This document shows, piece after piece, positions 25,186-34,761 of a stretch of 64,000 nucleotides of DNA. Made by a program: the position numbers and the translations under genes. The stretch's first letter is position 1, and each line of letters starts with the position of its first letter. The stretch covers positions 21,349 to 85,348 of the forward strand of contig CAZWTF010000006.1 of NCBI GenBank assembly GCA_964636815.1, read 5' to 3'. A model generated the notes under the pieces. The model did not search any database, was not told where the DNA came from, and saw only the letters and a program-made list of their open reading frames with translations. The stretch comes from SOIL31 sp964636815 (lineage in GTDB: Bacteria; Babelota; Babeliae; Babelales; Vermiphilaceae).

Positions 25186-27018
25186 TTAAATTAACTTGTG
25201 TGCCTGTCTTGGTTCAATGCCTAATAAAGCATAGATTTCATCGGCATGCATAGTCTCTTTTTCTATCAACGCATTGGCTAAAGCATCAAGCTTATCACGG
25301 TTGTTTTCAAGCAATGTACGTGTTTGCTCGTGATAAAGCTTTGTTAAGCGTTGTACCTCTGCATCGATCTTTTCAGCGGTTTTTTGTGAATATTCAAAAT
25401 CTCCATGTTGCTGACTATAAATGATAGTGCCTAATTCCGAAGACATACCATAATGACAGACCATGTTGCGCGTTAAGCGGTTTGCTGTTTGGAAATCGCT
25501 ATATGCGCCAGTTGTGAGCTTATTGAATGTTATTTCTTCTGCCACGCGGCCACCAAGTGCCGACATCACTGATGCTTCCATTTCTTCCTTGCTCGTGATG
25601 TATTTTTCACGTTCAGGCAAGAAGTGTGTTACACCAAGCGCTGATCCACGAGGGATAATGGTTACTTTGTGGAGAGGGTCAGATGTTTCTGGTAATAAGA
25701 GGCGGACGAGCGCATGACCAGCTTCATGATACGCGATGAGCTTCTTATCTTCATCGGTGAGCATGATGCTTTTGCTTTCTTTACCAAGCATTACTTTGTC
25801 TCTTGCGGCATCAAAATCATGGATAGTTACGGTATCTTTATTTTCTTTTGACGCGATAATTGTAGCCTCGTTAACCAAGTTGGCAAGATCTGCACCAGAG
25901 AACCCTGGAGTTCCTTGAGCTATTTTTTTGATATCAAGATCATCTTCAGCCATTACATTTTTAACGTGTACGCCTAAAATAGCTTCGCGGCTTTTTAAAT
26001 CAGGATAAGGAACAGTGACACGACGATCAAAGCGTCCTGGACGTAAGAGCGCTTTATCCAAAACGTCAACTCTATTTGTTGCTGCAATAACAATGACAGG
26101 AGTTGGAGACGTTTCAAAACCATCCATCTCAGCAAGGAGTTGGTTGAGTGTTTGTTCACGTTCATCATTACCACCACCCATGCCACTGCCACGGTGACGG
26201 CCAACAGCATCGATTTCATCAATAAAAATGATACTTGGAGCATGTTTGCGTGCTTGTGCAAAAAGATCACGAACACGAGCAGCACCAACACCAACAAATA
26301 CTTCAATAAAGTTTGAACCACTGATGCTAAAGAATGGGCAGTTAGCTTCACCAGCAACGGCGCGTGCTAATAATGTTTTACCGTTTCCTGGTTCACCAAT
26401 AAGTAATACCCCGCGAGTAATTTTTGCACCAAGACGTTGGTATTTTTGAGGGTTTTTAAGAAAATCGATAACATCTGCAAGTTCTTCTTTTGCTTCATCT
26501 GCACCAGCCACTGAGTTAAAGCTTTCTTTGATGCTTGATGGTAAGAACATACGAGCTCCACTTTTGCCCATAGTAAAAATGTTGCCTCCACCGCCATTGG
26601 CACCAGCGCTGCGAGAGCGAATAAAATACCAAATAGCCCAGATGGCAACAAATAAACAAGAAAAAAGGAATAAATACCAGATGCCAAGTTGATTGGTTGG
26701 TGAGATTACTGAGAATTCTACACCATGTCTACGTAAACGATCCCAATCATTCGCGTTGTTGCCCATAACTGTTTCAAAACGATTGCCGTCGGTAAAGATA
26801 CCTTCAACGTCTTGTCCTGAAATATATACTTTTTTAACAAGGTCTTGGTCTATTTTTTCCAAGAATGTTGAATATGAGATAGTTTGAACATTTCTACCCA
26901 GTTCAGTTAGTTTGTGAAGTACTAAAAGTACTCCTGCAAGAATAATAAAGGTAACAATGGCATTTTTTATGTTTTTAGGACTTGGAGACCAGAAATTACT
27001 GTTTTTAGGTTTTTTCAT
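25186..27018 (-). CDS. ftsH: ATP-dependent zinc metalloprotease FtsH
   Basis: The product has 610 residues. Two membrane helices (about 17-38 and 110-132) flank a small periplasmic domain. The AAA+ domain carries Walker A GEPGNGKT, Walker B IIFIDEIDAVG and the second region of homology RPGRFDRRV. The zinc protease signature is HEAGH (about residue 433). FtsH degrades misassembled membrane proteins and selected regulators. Length is near normal with a short C-terminus. Codons and layout are unremarkable. Confidence 0.97.
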   Translation of the reverse strand: MKKPKNSNFWSPSPKNIKNAIVTFIILAGVLLVLHKLTELGRNVQTISYSTFLEKIDQDLVKKVYISGQDVEGIFTDGNRFETVMGNNANDWDRLRRHGVEFSVISPTNQLGIWYLFLFSCLFVAIWAIWYFIRSRSAGANGGGGNIFTMGKSGARMFLPSSIKESFNSVAGADEAKEELADVIDFLKNPQKYQRLGAKITRGVLLIGEPGNGKTLLARAVAGEANCPFFSISGSNFIEVFVGVGAARVRDLFAQARKHAPSIIFIDEIDAVGRHRGSGMGGGNDEREQTLNQLLAEMDGFETSPTPVIVIAATNRVDVLDKALLRPGRFDRRVTVPYPDLKSREAILGVHVKNVMAEDDLDIKKIAQGTPGFSGADLANLVNEATIIASKENKDTVTIHDFDAARDKVMLGKESKSIMLTDEDKKLIAYHEAGHALVRLLLPETSDPLHKVTIIPRGSALGVTHFLPEREKYITSKEEMEASVMSALGGRVAEEITFNKLTTGAYSDFQTANRLTRNMVCHYGMSSELGTIIYSQQHGDFEYSQKTAEKIDAEVQRLTKLYHEQTRTLLENNRDKLDALANALIEKETMHADEIYALLGIEPRQAHKLI

Positions 27019-27107
27019 ACAAATTCATCTACTTTTTGAGGTTTATGCTTAAAAATACTTGTTCTACTGTAGCATAGTTTATGATTTTTGTCGATTGCTT
27101 AAATTAC

Positions 27108-28388
27108 CTAACTCACTATCGGAAACGTTTGATATGTTGGCCCCCAATGAGGGTAGCTGCATGTATCATGCGCATGAGTTATATATTTTGTTTTATTAGT
27201 CAGCAGATTTAGAGTGCAGAGCTGGCTTTGTTTGCCTGGAACTTCATGCGCAAACAGTAGCTGTGTTCCGCACGGTGACCAACTTGCTTCGTGTTTGCTA
27301 CCAGGTGTTGTTGTCAGTTGAGTGTGTGTTTTAGCGGTGCAATCATATACCATCAGCTGCATCGTGCCACTTATCATTTTGTGGTAAGAAATCTTATGAG
27401 TTTTTGGACAATAGCTGGGAGTTGTGCAATAGCCACCATGAGTGATGCGTTGAAGATGCCCTGTTTGCAGATTGCCGATATAAATTTGCGGATTACCTTT
27501 TTGAAAATCGGAACAGAAGCAAAGATGGTGTTCATCGATAAAAATAGGGGAAGTATTATTCCCACTGTTTTGGGTGCATCTTTTTAAATTGTCATTCTCA
27601 ACAAGGTAAATCTGGCAACTGCCACTGCCGCGTGAAGAGCAGTAAGAGAATGATTTTCCGTTAGGGGAGTATGAAGCAAGCATATTAATGCCATCAAAGT
27701 TAGCAACAGGTTTTCTTTTTTTATTCATGGTAACCGACATCAATTCAACATTGGTATTGGCATATTCTGAATATAAAATACGTGGTTCTGTGTTGTGCCA
27801 ACGTGGTGCAATGGCAATGGTAGGAAGATCAACAAGGAGTTCTTCATTGCTGCCATCAAAATCTGCCACATAAATTTTGCGTATTGTTTGGCCTTTACTG
27901 TTTTTTGAATCTTTGCAATAGGCTATGCGTGAACTGAAAAACCCCTCGTTGCCGGTTAGTTTTTGGAATGTTTCATCTGCAATTGCATGTGCCCATTCAC
28001 GTGTAAGAGCACTTTTTTTACTGTGTTTTTTTCCACAGATCATAGTGCATTGCATGGTGTCATACAATCGCCATGTGATACTATTTTTTGATTCGCTGCT
28101 AATGCACAAGGCAAGCGGTGTTCCTTGGTTGCATAATTGTTGTATGTTTTTTTTGATAACTTTATTTGATACAGTAGCATCGCATTTTTTGATAGTTGGC
28201 TTAAATTGATCGGTAAATTGTAAATCTTTTTTGATGACCGCTGCGATATCATTCAGTTCACTATTTTTTTCATCAAGAATTATGATCGCAATCGGCATTT
28301 GTGTTTGTTGTGCGCCAGAAATGGTTAACGCAATATCATTTGCGCGTGTGCATAATGTGGTGAATATAAGGAGGAATAATTTTTTCAT
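27108..28388 (-). CDS. tolB: TolB, periplasmic beta-propeller of the Tol system
   Basis: The product has 426 residues. ATG 28388 follows AGGA and gives a proper signal peptide (MKKLFLLIFTTLC...RAND). An N-terminal alpha/beta domain (about 25-130) precedes a six-bladed propeller recognised by its repeats: DFDGSNEELLVDLPTIAIAP, ASYSPNGKSFSYCSSRGSG, ASWSPCGTQLLFAHE. TolB contacts Pal and TolA during outer-membrane constriction. It overlaps no gene and ends the four-gene tol cluster. Pal, usually next, is not here. Confidence 0.9.
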   Translation of the reverse strand: MKKLFLLIFTTLCTRANDIALTISGAQQTQMPIAIIILDEKNSELNDIAAVIKKDLQFTDQFKPTIKKCDATVSNKVIKKNIQQLCNQGTPLALCISSESKNSITWRLYDTMQCTMICGKKHSKKSALTREWAHAIADETFQKLTGNEGFFSSRIAYCKDSKNSKGQTIRKIYVADFDGSNEELLVDLPTIAIAPRWHNTEPRILYSEYANTNVELMSVTMNKKRKPVANFDGINMLASYSPNGKSFSYCSSRGSGSCQIYLVENDNLKRCTQNSGNNTSPIFIDEHHLCFCSDFQKGNPQIYIGNLQTGHLQRITHGGYCTTPSYCPKTHKISYHKMISGTMQLMVYDCTAKTHTQLTTTPGSKHEASWSPCGTQLLFAHEVPGKQSQLCTLNLLTNKTKYITHAHDTCSYPHWGPTYQTFPIVS

Positions 28389-28401
28389 CAAGGTCCTATC
28401 T

Positions 28402-29256
28402 TTACTGTCTAAATTCAATTGTGAATGGTTTGCCATATGTCCATTGTGGCATTTTTATTGCAAAAAGAGCTTGGCGTACAGAGATGTCAAACATCATGAC
28501 GCCTGAGCCTTTTATCATTTTTATGTTGTCTATTTTTCCGCTTTGAGTAACAAAAAAGGATATTTCACACATACAATCTGGTGACACTCCAATGGGAGGG
28601 GTCCATTTTTGCACAATCTCTTTTTGCAGTTGTGCTTGTTTGCGCAACGCTTCCACTTCACGATAATTATGAGAGACGTGTGCGTTGTCAGGGATTACTG
28701 GGACAACTGTTTGTTGAGTATCAAGAGCTGTTGCAACGGGTGTTGGTTTTACTGGCTCAGCTTTTACAGTTTCTTTTTTCACAACTTCTTGTTTGATTGA
28801 TTCAGGCTTTTTCGCAACTTCTTTTTTTACTTCTTCTGTTTTTTTGACAACAGGAGGGGTTTCTTTTTTGGTTTCTTCTTTTTTGATGGGCGTTGCAGCG
28901 ATGGTTGTAGGTTTTGGAGAGGGTGCTGGTTTGTTGATTGTTGTGTGCGCTATTGGATTAACAGGAGCTTTTTTTTGAGTTGGTTGAGTAGGGGTAGATT
29001 TGTGTATTGCAACTGGTTTTGATGCAGGCTTGTCCTTTGTAGCTTTAGCGGAGTAGGAAGTACCAAGAGCTACAAACATAATTGGCGAAGCGTAATCCAA
29101 TTTTTTATTAATAGACAATGATAACATATAACTGTTGTCACGGTATACGCAAAATATCCAAAATAAAAAAATAAGATGTATAAAAAGACAAATGCCAAAT
29201 AGCTTAGCCCAAAGAAGGTGTCTTTTGTGAATGTTTTTGAGTTGCAAGAGCGACAT
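28402..29256 (-). CDS. tolA: TolA/TonB-like energy-transducing protein
   Basis: The product has 284 residues. One N-terminal membrane helix (about 17-38) is followed by a long Lys/Pro/Glu-rich spacer (about 75-185, repeated KKE, VKK and KPT units). The C-terminal domain (about 200-284) resembles TonB/TolA ends: GVSPDCMCEISFFVTQSGKI and SVRQALFAIKMPQW. It would link the TolQR motor in the inner membrane to TolB/Pal. Its start overlaps the end of tolR by 53 bases, an unusually long overlap, and no clear RBS is visible. The gene order assigns it as TolA rather than TonB. Confidence 0.82.
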   Translation of the reverse strand: MSLLQLKNIHKRHLLWAKLFGICLFIHLIFLFWIFCVYRDNSYMLSLSINKKLDYASPIMFVALGTSYSAKATKDKPASKPVAIHKSTPTQPTQKKAPVNPIAHTTINKPAPSPKPTTIAATPIKKEETKKETPPVVKKTEEVKKEVAKKPESIKQEVVKKETVKAEPVKPTPVATALDTQQTVVPVIPDNAHVSHNYREVEALRKQAQLQKEIVQKWTPPIGVSPDCMCEISFFVTQSGKIDNIKMIKGSGVMMFDISVRQALFAIKMPQWTYGKPFTIEFRQ

Positions 29257-29650
29257 ATTTTATACCACCAACACATTTAATATCATCAACTAATTCTATT
29301 ACTGTTCCATATGAAATTGCTGTATCAGCTTTGACGTAAACGGTTTTTTCATGATCATTGCCAACAGCTTTTTTGATGTGAGGAATAAGATCTTTTTTGG
29401 CAATTTTGTCTTTATTGATATAAAAATCGCCTTGTTTATCAATGAATACAATCAGTTCGCTTTGTTGGTTGTTTGCATCTTCTTGTGCATTGCCACGGGG
29501 CAAATTAACTTTGATTGCATTTTGTAAAACGGGCGAGGCAACCATAAAAATAATTAAGAGTGTGAGAGCTGTATCTATGAGTGGCGTCATAGAAATGTCA
29601 TGAAGATTTTTACGTTGTCTGCGTGATCGTCTGTTTGTGCGTGTACGCAT
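29204..29650 (-). CDS. tolR: TolR/ExbD-family motor protein
   Basis: The product has 148 residues. The N-terminus is arginine-rich. One membrane helix follows (about 25-43) with the conserved Asp in MTPLIDTALTLLIIFMV, the proton-pathway residue of the family. A periplasmic domain has DKQGDFYINKDKI and VYVKADTAISYGTVIELVDD. Five bases separate it from tolQ. With TolQ it forms the proton-driven motor for TolA. Confidence 0.9.
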   Translation of the reverse strand: MRTRTNRRSRRQRKNLHDISMTPLIDTALTLLIIFMVASPVLQNAIKVNLPRGNAQEDANNQQSELIVFIDKQGDFYINKDKIAKKDLIPHIKKAVGNDHEKTVYVKADTAISYGTVIELVDDIKCVGGIKYVALATQKHSQKTPSLG

Positions 29651-29655
29651 AATTA

Positions 29656-30333
29656 TTACCTTTCACGAACTTGTTGAAAAATAAAGGTGATGCGATCAGC
29701 AAGCATGATAAGTTGTTGTTCTAATGCACGTGTTCTTGTGTGTAAATAGTTGAACATAATAAGCGCTGGGATTGCAACAAGTAAACCTGCAAGGGTTGTA
29801 ATAAGCGCTTCTGCAATACCAGGCGCGATAGTCGCAATGTCAGCAATTTGTGTTTCACTGATGCGGATAAATGCGTGAATGAGGCCCCAAACGGTTCCAA
29901 AAAGACCAAGTAATGGTCCTACAGCAGCGCTTGATGACAATATGTTTACATATTCTTCATTATGAGAAAGCATTGCTTCAATATTGTTATCAATGTTTCT
30001 TTCCAGCGATTCCCATTCATAGGGATTTATTTTTTGATTAACATTACTTACCATATCTTTTAAAAAGGTAAGATTTTTGGAAATAAAATAGCTTGGGGCA
30101 GTGTTGCGTGTATGAGTTGCTATAGCGACAAGATCGGCAATGGTTTTTGCGGTTTGAGCTTTTTTATTGATGTTTTTAAATTGTTGTTCTTTGATGCGCA
30201 GTAACGCGAGTTTTCCAAGAAAAACTGCCCAACATGCAATAGACATGCCAAGTAATATAAAAAGTACAATTTTACTGACAGTATCAGATTGAGCTATCAG
30301 TTGCCAGAGAGAGTTGCCTGAGAAAATATTCAT
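29656..30333 (-). CDS. tolQ: TolQ/ExbB-family motor protein
   Basis: The product has 225 residues. Three membrane helices are visible: near residues 18-40, and the pair around SSAAVGPLLGLFGTVWGLIH and IAPGIAEALITTLAGLLVAI. These two stretches are the most conserved of MotA/TolQ/ExbB proteins. It forms the pentameric channel around TolR. It heads the minus-strand cluster tolQ-tolR-tolA-tolB. Gene order favours Tol over Exb. Confidence 0.92.
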   Translation of the reverse strand: MNIFSGNSLWQLIAQSDTVSKIVLFILLGMSIACWAVFLGKLALLRIKEQQFKNINKKAQTAKTIADLVAIATHTRNTAPSYFISKNLTFLKDMVSNVNQKINPYEWESLERNIDNNIEAMLSHNEEYVNILSSSAAVGPLLGLFGTVWGLIHAFIRISETQIADIATIAPGIAEALITTLAGLLVAIPALIMFNYLHTRTRALEQQLIMLADRITFIFQQVRER

Positions 30334-30440
30334 ACAAGATCCTTAAGCTTCATTACGGTGGATTATTATGTCCTAAAAGGTGATTCGAGCTTAACAGAAC
30401 TTGGTGAATTTTGAAAATAAAATTGTAGAGTTTTTACATT

Positions 30441-31661
30441 CTATAGCAGGTCACTTGTATTAATCTTAATGATTAGTGGTGTTTTGTCAGAAGATGACAA
30501 AGAAATTGCTGATATTCCCACGGAATTTTCATTAGTTTTTCTGAGCCATGCGTTAACTGATGTCGGATTGTTAGTTAATGTTGTTAAACAAAGAGCCATA
30601 TAATCTTGAATGCTGTGTGTTTCCTTGCTTGTTTCATCGTCTATATCCACAGTGGTTACAACATCTGCATGAGAACATTTGTTTTTATTTATAAAATTGC
30701 AATAATTACTTGCTTGGTTGTGTACATAGAGAGAGATGGTTGCTTGGGAGAACTGTTTGTTGAGCCATGACAAGAATTGTTTGTATTTTGCTTGCGTGCT
30801 GAGACATAGGTCTAACAATTGTAGTTTTAGAGCTTCTTGTGTAAAGTTTTGAATTGCTGGATCATGTTTTTCTTTATCACGCGCATACTGTTCGTATTCT
30901 GCCAGTTGGGAACCAAAGGTAAAATTTTGTTCCACTTTTATTTCGTGAGTATGGTTTAGAAAGTCTACAGCGCTTGTGTAAGGAGTGTTGACACCATCTA
31001 TCAAATGAATGGTCAATAGGGCTTTTGGTTGTTGTATGAGCGCTTTGGTTATAATAATAAGATCTTGAAACGCTCCCCCACAGCCAAAGCTTGTATATGT
31101 TACAGGCTGATTTGGTGATTTTTGTAGTTTCTCTATTAATAAATTGCTTGCGTGCTTTTCAAAACAATTTCTGTAGTGAGGTTTATAAGTTCTGCTTAAT
31201 AAACAGTTATCGTTAGTTTCTGTGTTGCCAATTTCTTTGGTGCATTCGTTTAATAGAAATAAAGGAAAAATGTGTTCATATTTTTCGGTCAGTGAGGTGT
31301 ATATTTTTGTAAGAGCTATGGATGGAATATTTTGAAGTTTCTGTTCGAGTTTTTCCGATTGATTTAGCAATACATCTTGTTGCTTTATGAGTGATTTTAA
31401 ATTAAGAGTCTGAGCCATTTGTTTAATTTTTTTGTGTTTCTCAGTAATCGATGTATGAATCGATTTGCATTCTTTTTCAAAGTCAGTGTTCTGAAATTCT
31501 TTTATAAAATCATTTTCTACCATTATCGCTTGATCAAGATAATAAAGAGGGTTTCCAACGAGACTACGAGGAGTGCATTCTGTTTCCATACAGATTACAT
31601 GTGTGTTGAAAATTGTTACAAGAATAACAGGTAAAATGAGATTTATTATTTTTGATTTCAT
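30441..31661 (-). CDS. Exported protein of unknown function with glycine-rich nucleotide-binding-like motif
   Basis: The product has 406 residues. The signal peptide (about 1-24) is followed by Met25-Glu26. A helical region (about 40-140) precedes an alpha/beta-looking segment: VTYTSFGCGGAFQDLIIITK then ALLTIHLIDGVN. This has the shape of a Rossmann-type methyltransferase motif I and its following acidic strand. The C-terminal third contains a cysteine-bearing segment and ends in beta-strand-like residues. A secreted methyltransferase-like effector is a guess. What is seen is the export signal and the glycine-rich loop. Confidence 0.75.
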   Translation of the reverse strand: MKSKIINLILPVILVTIFNTHVICMETECTPRSLVGNPLYYLDQAIMVENDFIKEFQNTDFEKECKSIHTSITEKHKKIKQMAQTLNLKSLIKQQDVLLNQSEKLEQKLQNIPSIALTKIYTSLTEKYEHIFPLFLLNECTKEIGNTETNDNCLLSRTYKPHYRNCFEKHASNLLIEKLQKSPNQPVTYTSFGCGGAFQDLIIITKALIQQPKALLTIHLIDGVNTPYTSAVDFLNHTHEIKVEQNFTFGSQLAEYEQYARDKEKHDPAIQNFTQEALKLQLLDLCLSTQAKYKQFLSWLNKQFSQATISLYVHNQASNYCNFINKNKCSHADVVTTVDIDDETSKETHSIQDYMALCLTTLTNNPTSVNAWLRKTNENSVGISAISLSSSDKTPLIIKINTSDLL

Positions 31662-31857
31662 AATGTTTTTCTTTATAGTTTATTGTTTTTATAATCATTA
31701 TAGATTTGTATATTAAAGTAATCAATTAAAAAAATATTCATATATATGTTTATAGTAAACTGTTTTTTTGTGATTAATGATGCAGTTTAATAGCATTGCA
31801 ATGTATTGCTATTGTCTCAGAAATTATTTTACGGTGATGTAAAAAAAGGAAAAGATA

Positions 31858-32223
31858 ATGTACGTAAATCCAAAAGAGTTTTTTAATGCAAACATTTTTG
31901 ATATTGCAATAGAAAATGCATTTTATAGAAAAGAGATTGTAACAGGTTCGCACAGTCAAGTTGTTATTATGAGTATTCCGATAGGGGAAGAAATTGGCGC
32001 AGAAGCGCATACGGTTGATCAAATTTTTATTTTTGTACAAGGTCGTGGACGAGCAATTATTAATGATGTTGTTTCTGAAGTGAAAGAGCATCATTTGGTT
32101 TTTGTTCCAGCTGGTACAACGCATAATATTAAAAATATGGGATCTGATTATCTTAAATTGATTACGATTTATGCGCCAGCAGAAGATGCAGTTGGGACTT
32201 TGGAAAAGATAAAGGGTGATTAA
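31858..32223 (+). CDS. Single-domain cupin protein
   Basis: The product has 121 residues. The fold is a small beta-barrel cupin: motif 1 around GEEIGAEAHTVDQIFIFVQG and motif 2 VFVPAGTTHNIKN. The close family has H-x-x-V-D-Q at motif 1, as here with one residue less, and keeps the motif 2 His. Metal binding is plausible; the substrate is unknown. AAGGA precedes the ATG. The opposite-strand frame across this gene is a shadow. Confidence 0.88.
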   Translation: MYVNPKEFFNANIFDIAIENAFYRKEIVTGSHSQVVIMSIPIGEEIGAEAHTVDQIFIFVQGRGRAIINDVVSEVKEHHLVFVPAGTTHNIKNMGSDYLKLITIYAPAEDAVGTLEKIKGD

Positions 32224-32309
32224 AAAAGTTATAGCTAGAGCTTTGCGGTAAATGCATTTATAATAACACTGTTTTTTAGCATTCAAATTTTACTTTTTGC
32301 GAGAAATTT

Positions 32310-33536
32310 ATGAACAGTCAACATGTGTTATTAATGGTTTTAATTTTTGTAAATACAGCATCTGCTATGAAGCATAAAGGTGAGAATGTATCTTATGAAA
32401 ACAAAAATGAGCTTGTATCGTTTAAAACATTAAAAGGTTTTCCTGTAATTAGTTTAGATAATGGTAACAAGTGGGTTAGAAGTTTGACTGCAAAAGAGCA
32501 GCAAGAGGTTTATCAGCAGTTATATAAAAAAGATGATTTATTTCAGGTTTTGTTTCGTGTGTCCATATTGCCACAAGATATACGGAGGTTGATAGTTGGA
32601 AGTATTTTTGAAGATGATAATGAAACAAAACAAACAATTGTAGATATGTTGTGTAAGATGCCTTTATGTGATGCTTGGAAAGCAATGCCAATATTTCGAG
32701 ATCCAAAAAAGTATGGTGTTGAAAACAATTTTTTTACATTAGATCAGATTTGTGAGTATGCGCATGATATTATAGTGAATCATGAAATTGAAAACCGCAA
32801 AAGCAATATCTGTTTAAAAGAAGAGCTAACAAGCGTGGCAAGACTTATGACGGCATCCAGCGAATACGTTCCACCTTCTGGTCTTAAATGTCAATTCTAT
32901 TATCAGCCAACTATTAATAATTTTAAAAAGCAATGGACTAAAGATCAGTTTTGTTTATGGTTAACTGTTTTAGGAACATACGTGCTTTCAAATTTCCCTG
33001 ATGAGTATGATTATATTCCTAATGAACGTAATATTGAATTAAATAAGCATATAAATGAATTTAATATGCAAGCTACTTCTTTATATAATAAAACAGGATA
33101 TAAACCTTTTTTGGGATCTCATATCAAAAACGTGGATAATTATACTTGTGTTATAAATAATTTTGGATATCAAAAATTGTTTGTTATGGGAGTGATGTCG
33201 ATTCCGTTGTGTTATTGGCTTATTCGATTTTGTAAACATTTTTCAGGAGATGGTTATATAACTGATAGTGATAAGAAGTCCATACTAAAAATAGGGTCGA
33301 TGGGATGTTTTGCTTGGTTGTTTGTGGTTAAGTGGAGGGTAGTGCCTTTTTTATTGTCTTGCATATCATCGCGTTTTTCAGATGGATCTTTAGTAGGGGT
33401 TGGATGTATAGGATTATTGTATGGGCTGCTGTGCAGTGGTTATAATATATATCAAATGAATCGTCTCCGAACTGGTTTTGTTCGATATAGAGACATTTTT
33501 CCATTATTGGAACACACTGATATTCAGATTATATAG
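32310..33536 (+). CDS. Exported or membrane protein with F-box-like motif
   Basis: The product has 408 residues. Signal peptide 1-19 ends ASA, with Met20 next. Near residues 85-100 the helix ILPQDIRRLIVGSIF resembles the short F-box-like motif of the protein at 11813-12793. The middle is hydrophilic. Three hydrophobic segments lie near the C-terminus (LFVMGVMSIPLCYWLI, SMGCFAWLFVV, LVGVGCIGLLYGLL), suggesting membrane insertion. No known family is recognised. The F-box reading is weak. Confidence 0.68.
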   Translation: MNSQHVLLMVLIFVNTASAMKHKGENVSYENKNELVSFKTLKGFPVISLDNGNKWVRSLTAKEQQEVYQQLYKKDDLFQVLFRVSILPQDIRRLIVGSIFEDDNETKQTIVDMLCKMPLCDAWKAMPIFRDPKKYGVENNFFTLDQICEYAHDIIVNHEIENRKSNICLKEELTSVARLMTASSEYVPPSGLKCQFYYQPTINNFKKQWTKDQFCLWLTVLGTYVLSNFPDEYDYIPNERNIELNKHINEFNMQATSLYNKTGYKPFLGSHIKNVDNYTCVINNFGYQKLFVMGVMSIPLCYWLIRFCKHFSGDGYITDSDKKSILKIGSMGCFAWLFVVKWRVVPFLLSCISSRFSDGSLVGVGCIGLLYGLLCSGYNIYQMNRLRTGFVRYRDIFPLLEHTDIQII

Positions 33537-33644
33537 CGGTTTACTATAAGAGAAGCAAAACTGATTGGTCAGGTACGACAAATTGAAAATTTTCCTGAAA
33601 ATGGTACTCTATAAGGTATAAAGATTGACTAATTCAGGAAAATA

Positions 33645-34757
33645 ATGAAAAAAATGAAGGTTGCGGTTCTTGTTTCTGGTGGTGTTGATAGCTCTGTTGC
33701 GCTTCAACTGCTTAAAAACCAGGGTCATGATGTAACTGCTTTTTATCTTAAAATTTGGTTAGAAGATGAGCTTTCTTATTTGGGCGATTGTCCATGGGAA
33801 AATGATCTTTCTTTTGTAAAACAGGTGTGTGATCAGCTGGAAGTACCGCTTGAAGTGGTCTCTTTGCAAAAAGAGTATAAAGATGAAGTGGTTGCATACA
33901 CTGTTGCGGCTGTTAAGGCAGGCCGTACACCAAATCCTGATATTTTATGTAATCAACGCATTAAATTTGGTCTTTTTTTAGATAAAATTGATTCCAGTTT
34001 TGAAAAAGTAGCATCTGGGCATTACGCGCAAAGCCGTGAAAAAGATGGCATTGTTGAACTAGTTCAATCGCCAGACCCCATCAAAGACCAAACCTATTTT
34101 CTCTCTCATTTAAGTCAACAGCAGCTACAACGTGTGCTGTTTCCTATTGGCCATCTTCAAAAAAGTGAAGTTCGTGCATTAGCCCATGAGTTTAATTTGC
34201 CCAATAAAGATCGCAAAGATAGCCAGGGGATCTGCTTTTTAGGTAAATTTAAGTTTAGTGATTTTATCAAGCATCACCTTGGTACGCAAACAGGACAGAT
34301 GATAGAGATTGAAACTGGTAAAAGTATGGGAGCGCATAACGGGTTCTGGTTTTATACCATTGGTCAGCGGCAGGGTCTTGGCCTTGGTGGTGGGCCGTGG
34401 TATGTGGTTGCTAAAGATATTGATAAAAATATCGTTTTCATTTCCCGTAATTATTATGATGATGAAAAACAACGTAACAAATTTACTGTTGAAAAGATTC
34501 ATTGGTTAACAGATGGATTATATCCCAATAAAAACAGCCTTGAAGTTAAATTGCGACATGGAGCACAACGTTATCAATGCACAATCCTTGATTCCCCAAT
34601 TTTTACTTCGTTCCAATTGGGGTCCCCATCGAAAGGAACCGAAGATGGGGTTAAAGTAGTAATACTTTCTGGTCGTGATCAGGGTATTGCGCCTGGGCAG
34701 TATGCGGTGTTTTATGATGGTGATGTATGTGTAGGTAGTGCGGTTATAACACAGTAA
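33645..34757 (+). CDS. mnmA: tRNA-specific 2-thiouridylase MnmA
   Basis: The product has 370 residues. It thiolates uridine 34 of tRNA-Lys, -Glu and -Gln. The PP-loop SGGVDSSVA is at the N-terminus. The catalytic cysteines lie in PDILCNQRIKFG and GICFLGKF. The C-terminal barrel ends GQYAVFYDGDVCVGSAVI. Within that barrel about 19 extra residues (about 317-335, SPIFTSFQLGSPSKGTED) are encoded by a dispersed palindromic repeat (34594-34650), in frame. Enzyme identity is secure. Confidence 0.95.
   Translation: MKKMKVAVLVSGGVDSSVALQLLKNQGHDVTAFYLKIWLEDELSYLGDCPWENDLSFVKQVCDQLEVPLEVVSLQKEYKDEVVAYTVAAVKAGRTPNPDILCNQRIKFGLFLDKIDSSFEKVASGHYAQSREKDGIVELVQSPDPIKDQTYFLSHLSQQQLQRVLFPIGHLQKSEVRALAHEFNLPNKDRKDSQGICFLGKFKFSDFIKHHLGTQTGQMIEIETGKSMGAHNGFWFYTIGQRQGLGLGGGPWYVVAKDIDKNIVFISRNYYDDEKQRNKFTVEKIHWLTDGLYPNKNSLEVKLRHGAQRYQCTILDSPIFTSFQLGSPSKGTEDGVKVVILSGRDQGIAPGQYAVFYDGDVCVGSAVITQ
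34594..34650. repeat. Dispersed A-type repeat inserted in frame within mnmA
   Basis: Two hairpins stand in series: CCCCAATT (34594-34601) with AATTGGGG (34615-34622), then CCCCATC (34624-34630) with GATGGGG (34644-34650). The first matches the copies at 16.4, 25.1 and 56.5 kb. Confidence 0.75.
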
Positions 34758-34761
34758 TGGT

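Noticed and set aside
31774..32286. 170-residue minus-strand open frame opposite the cupin
   Set aside because: The plus-strand cupin has an RBS and clear motifs; the antisense frame has biased, low-complexity composition and no RBS.
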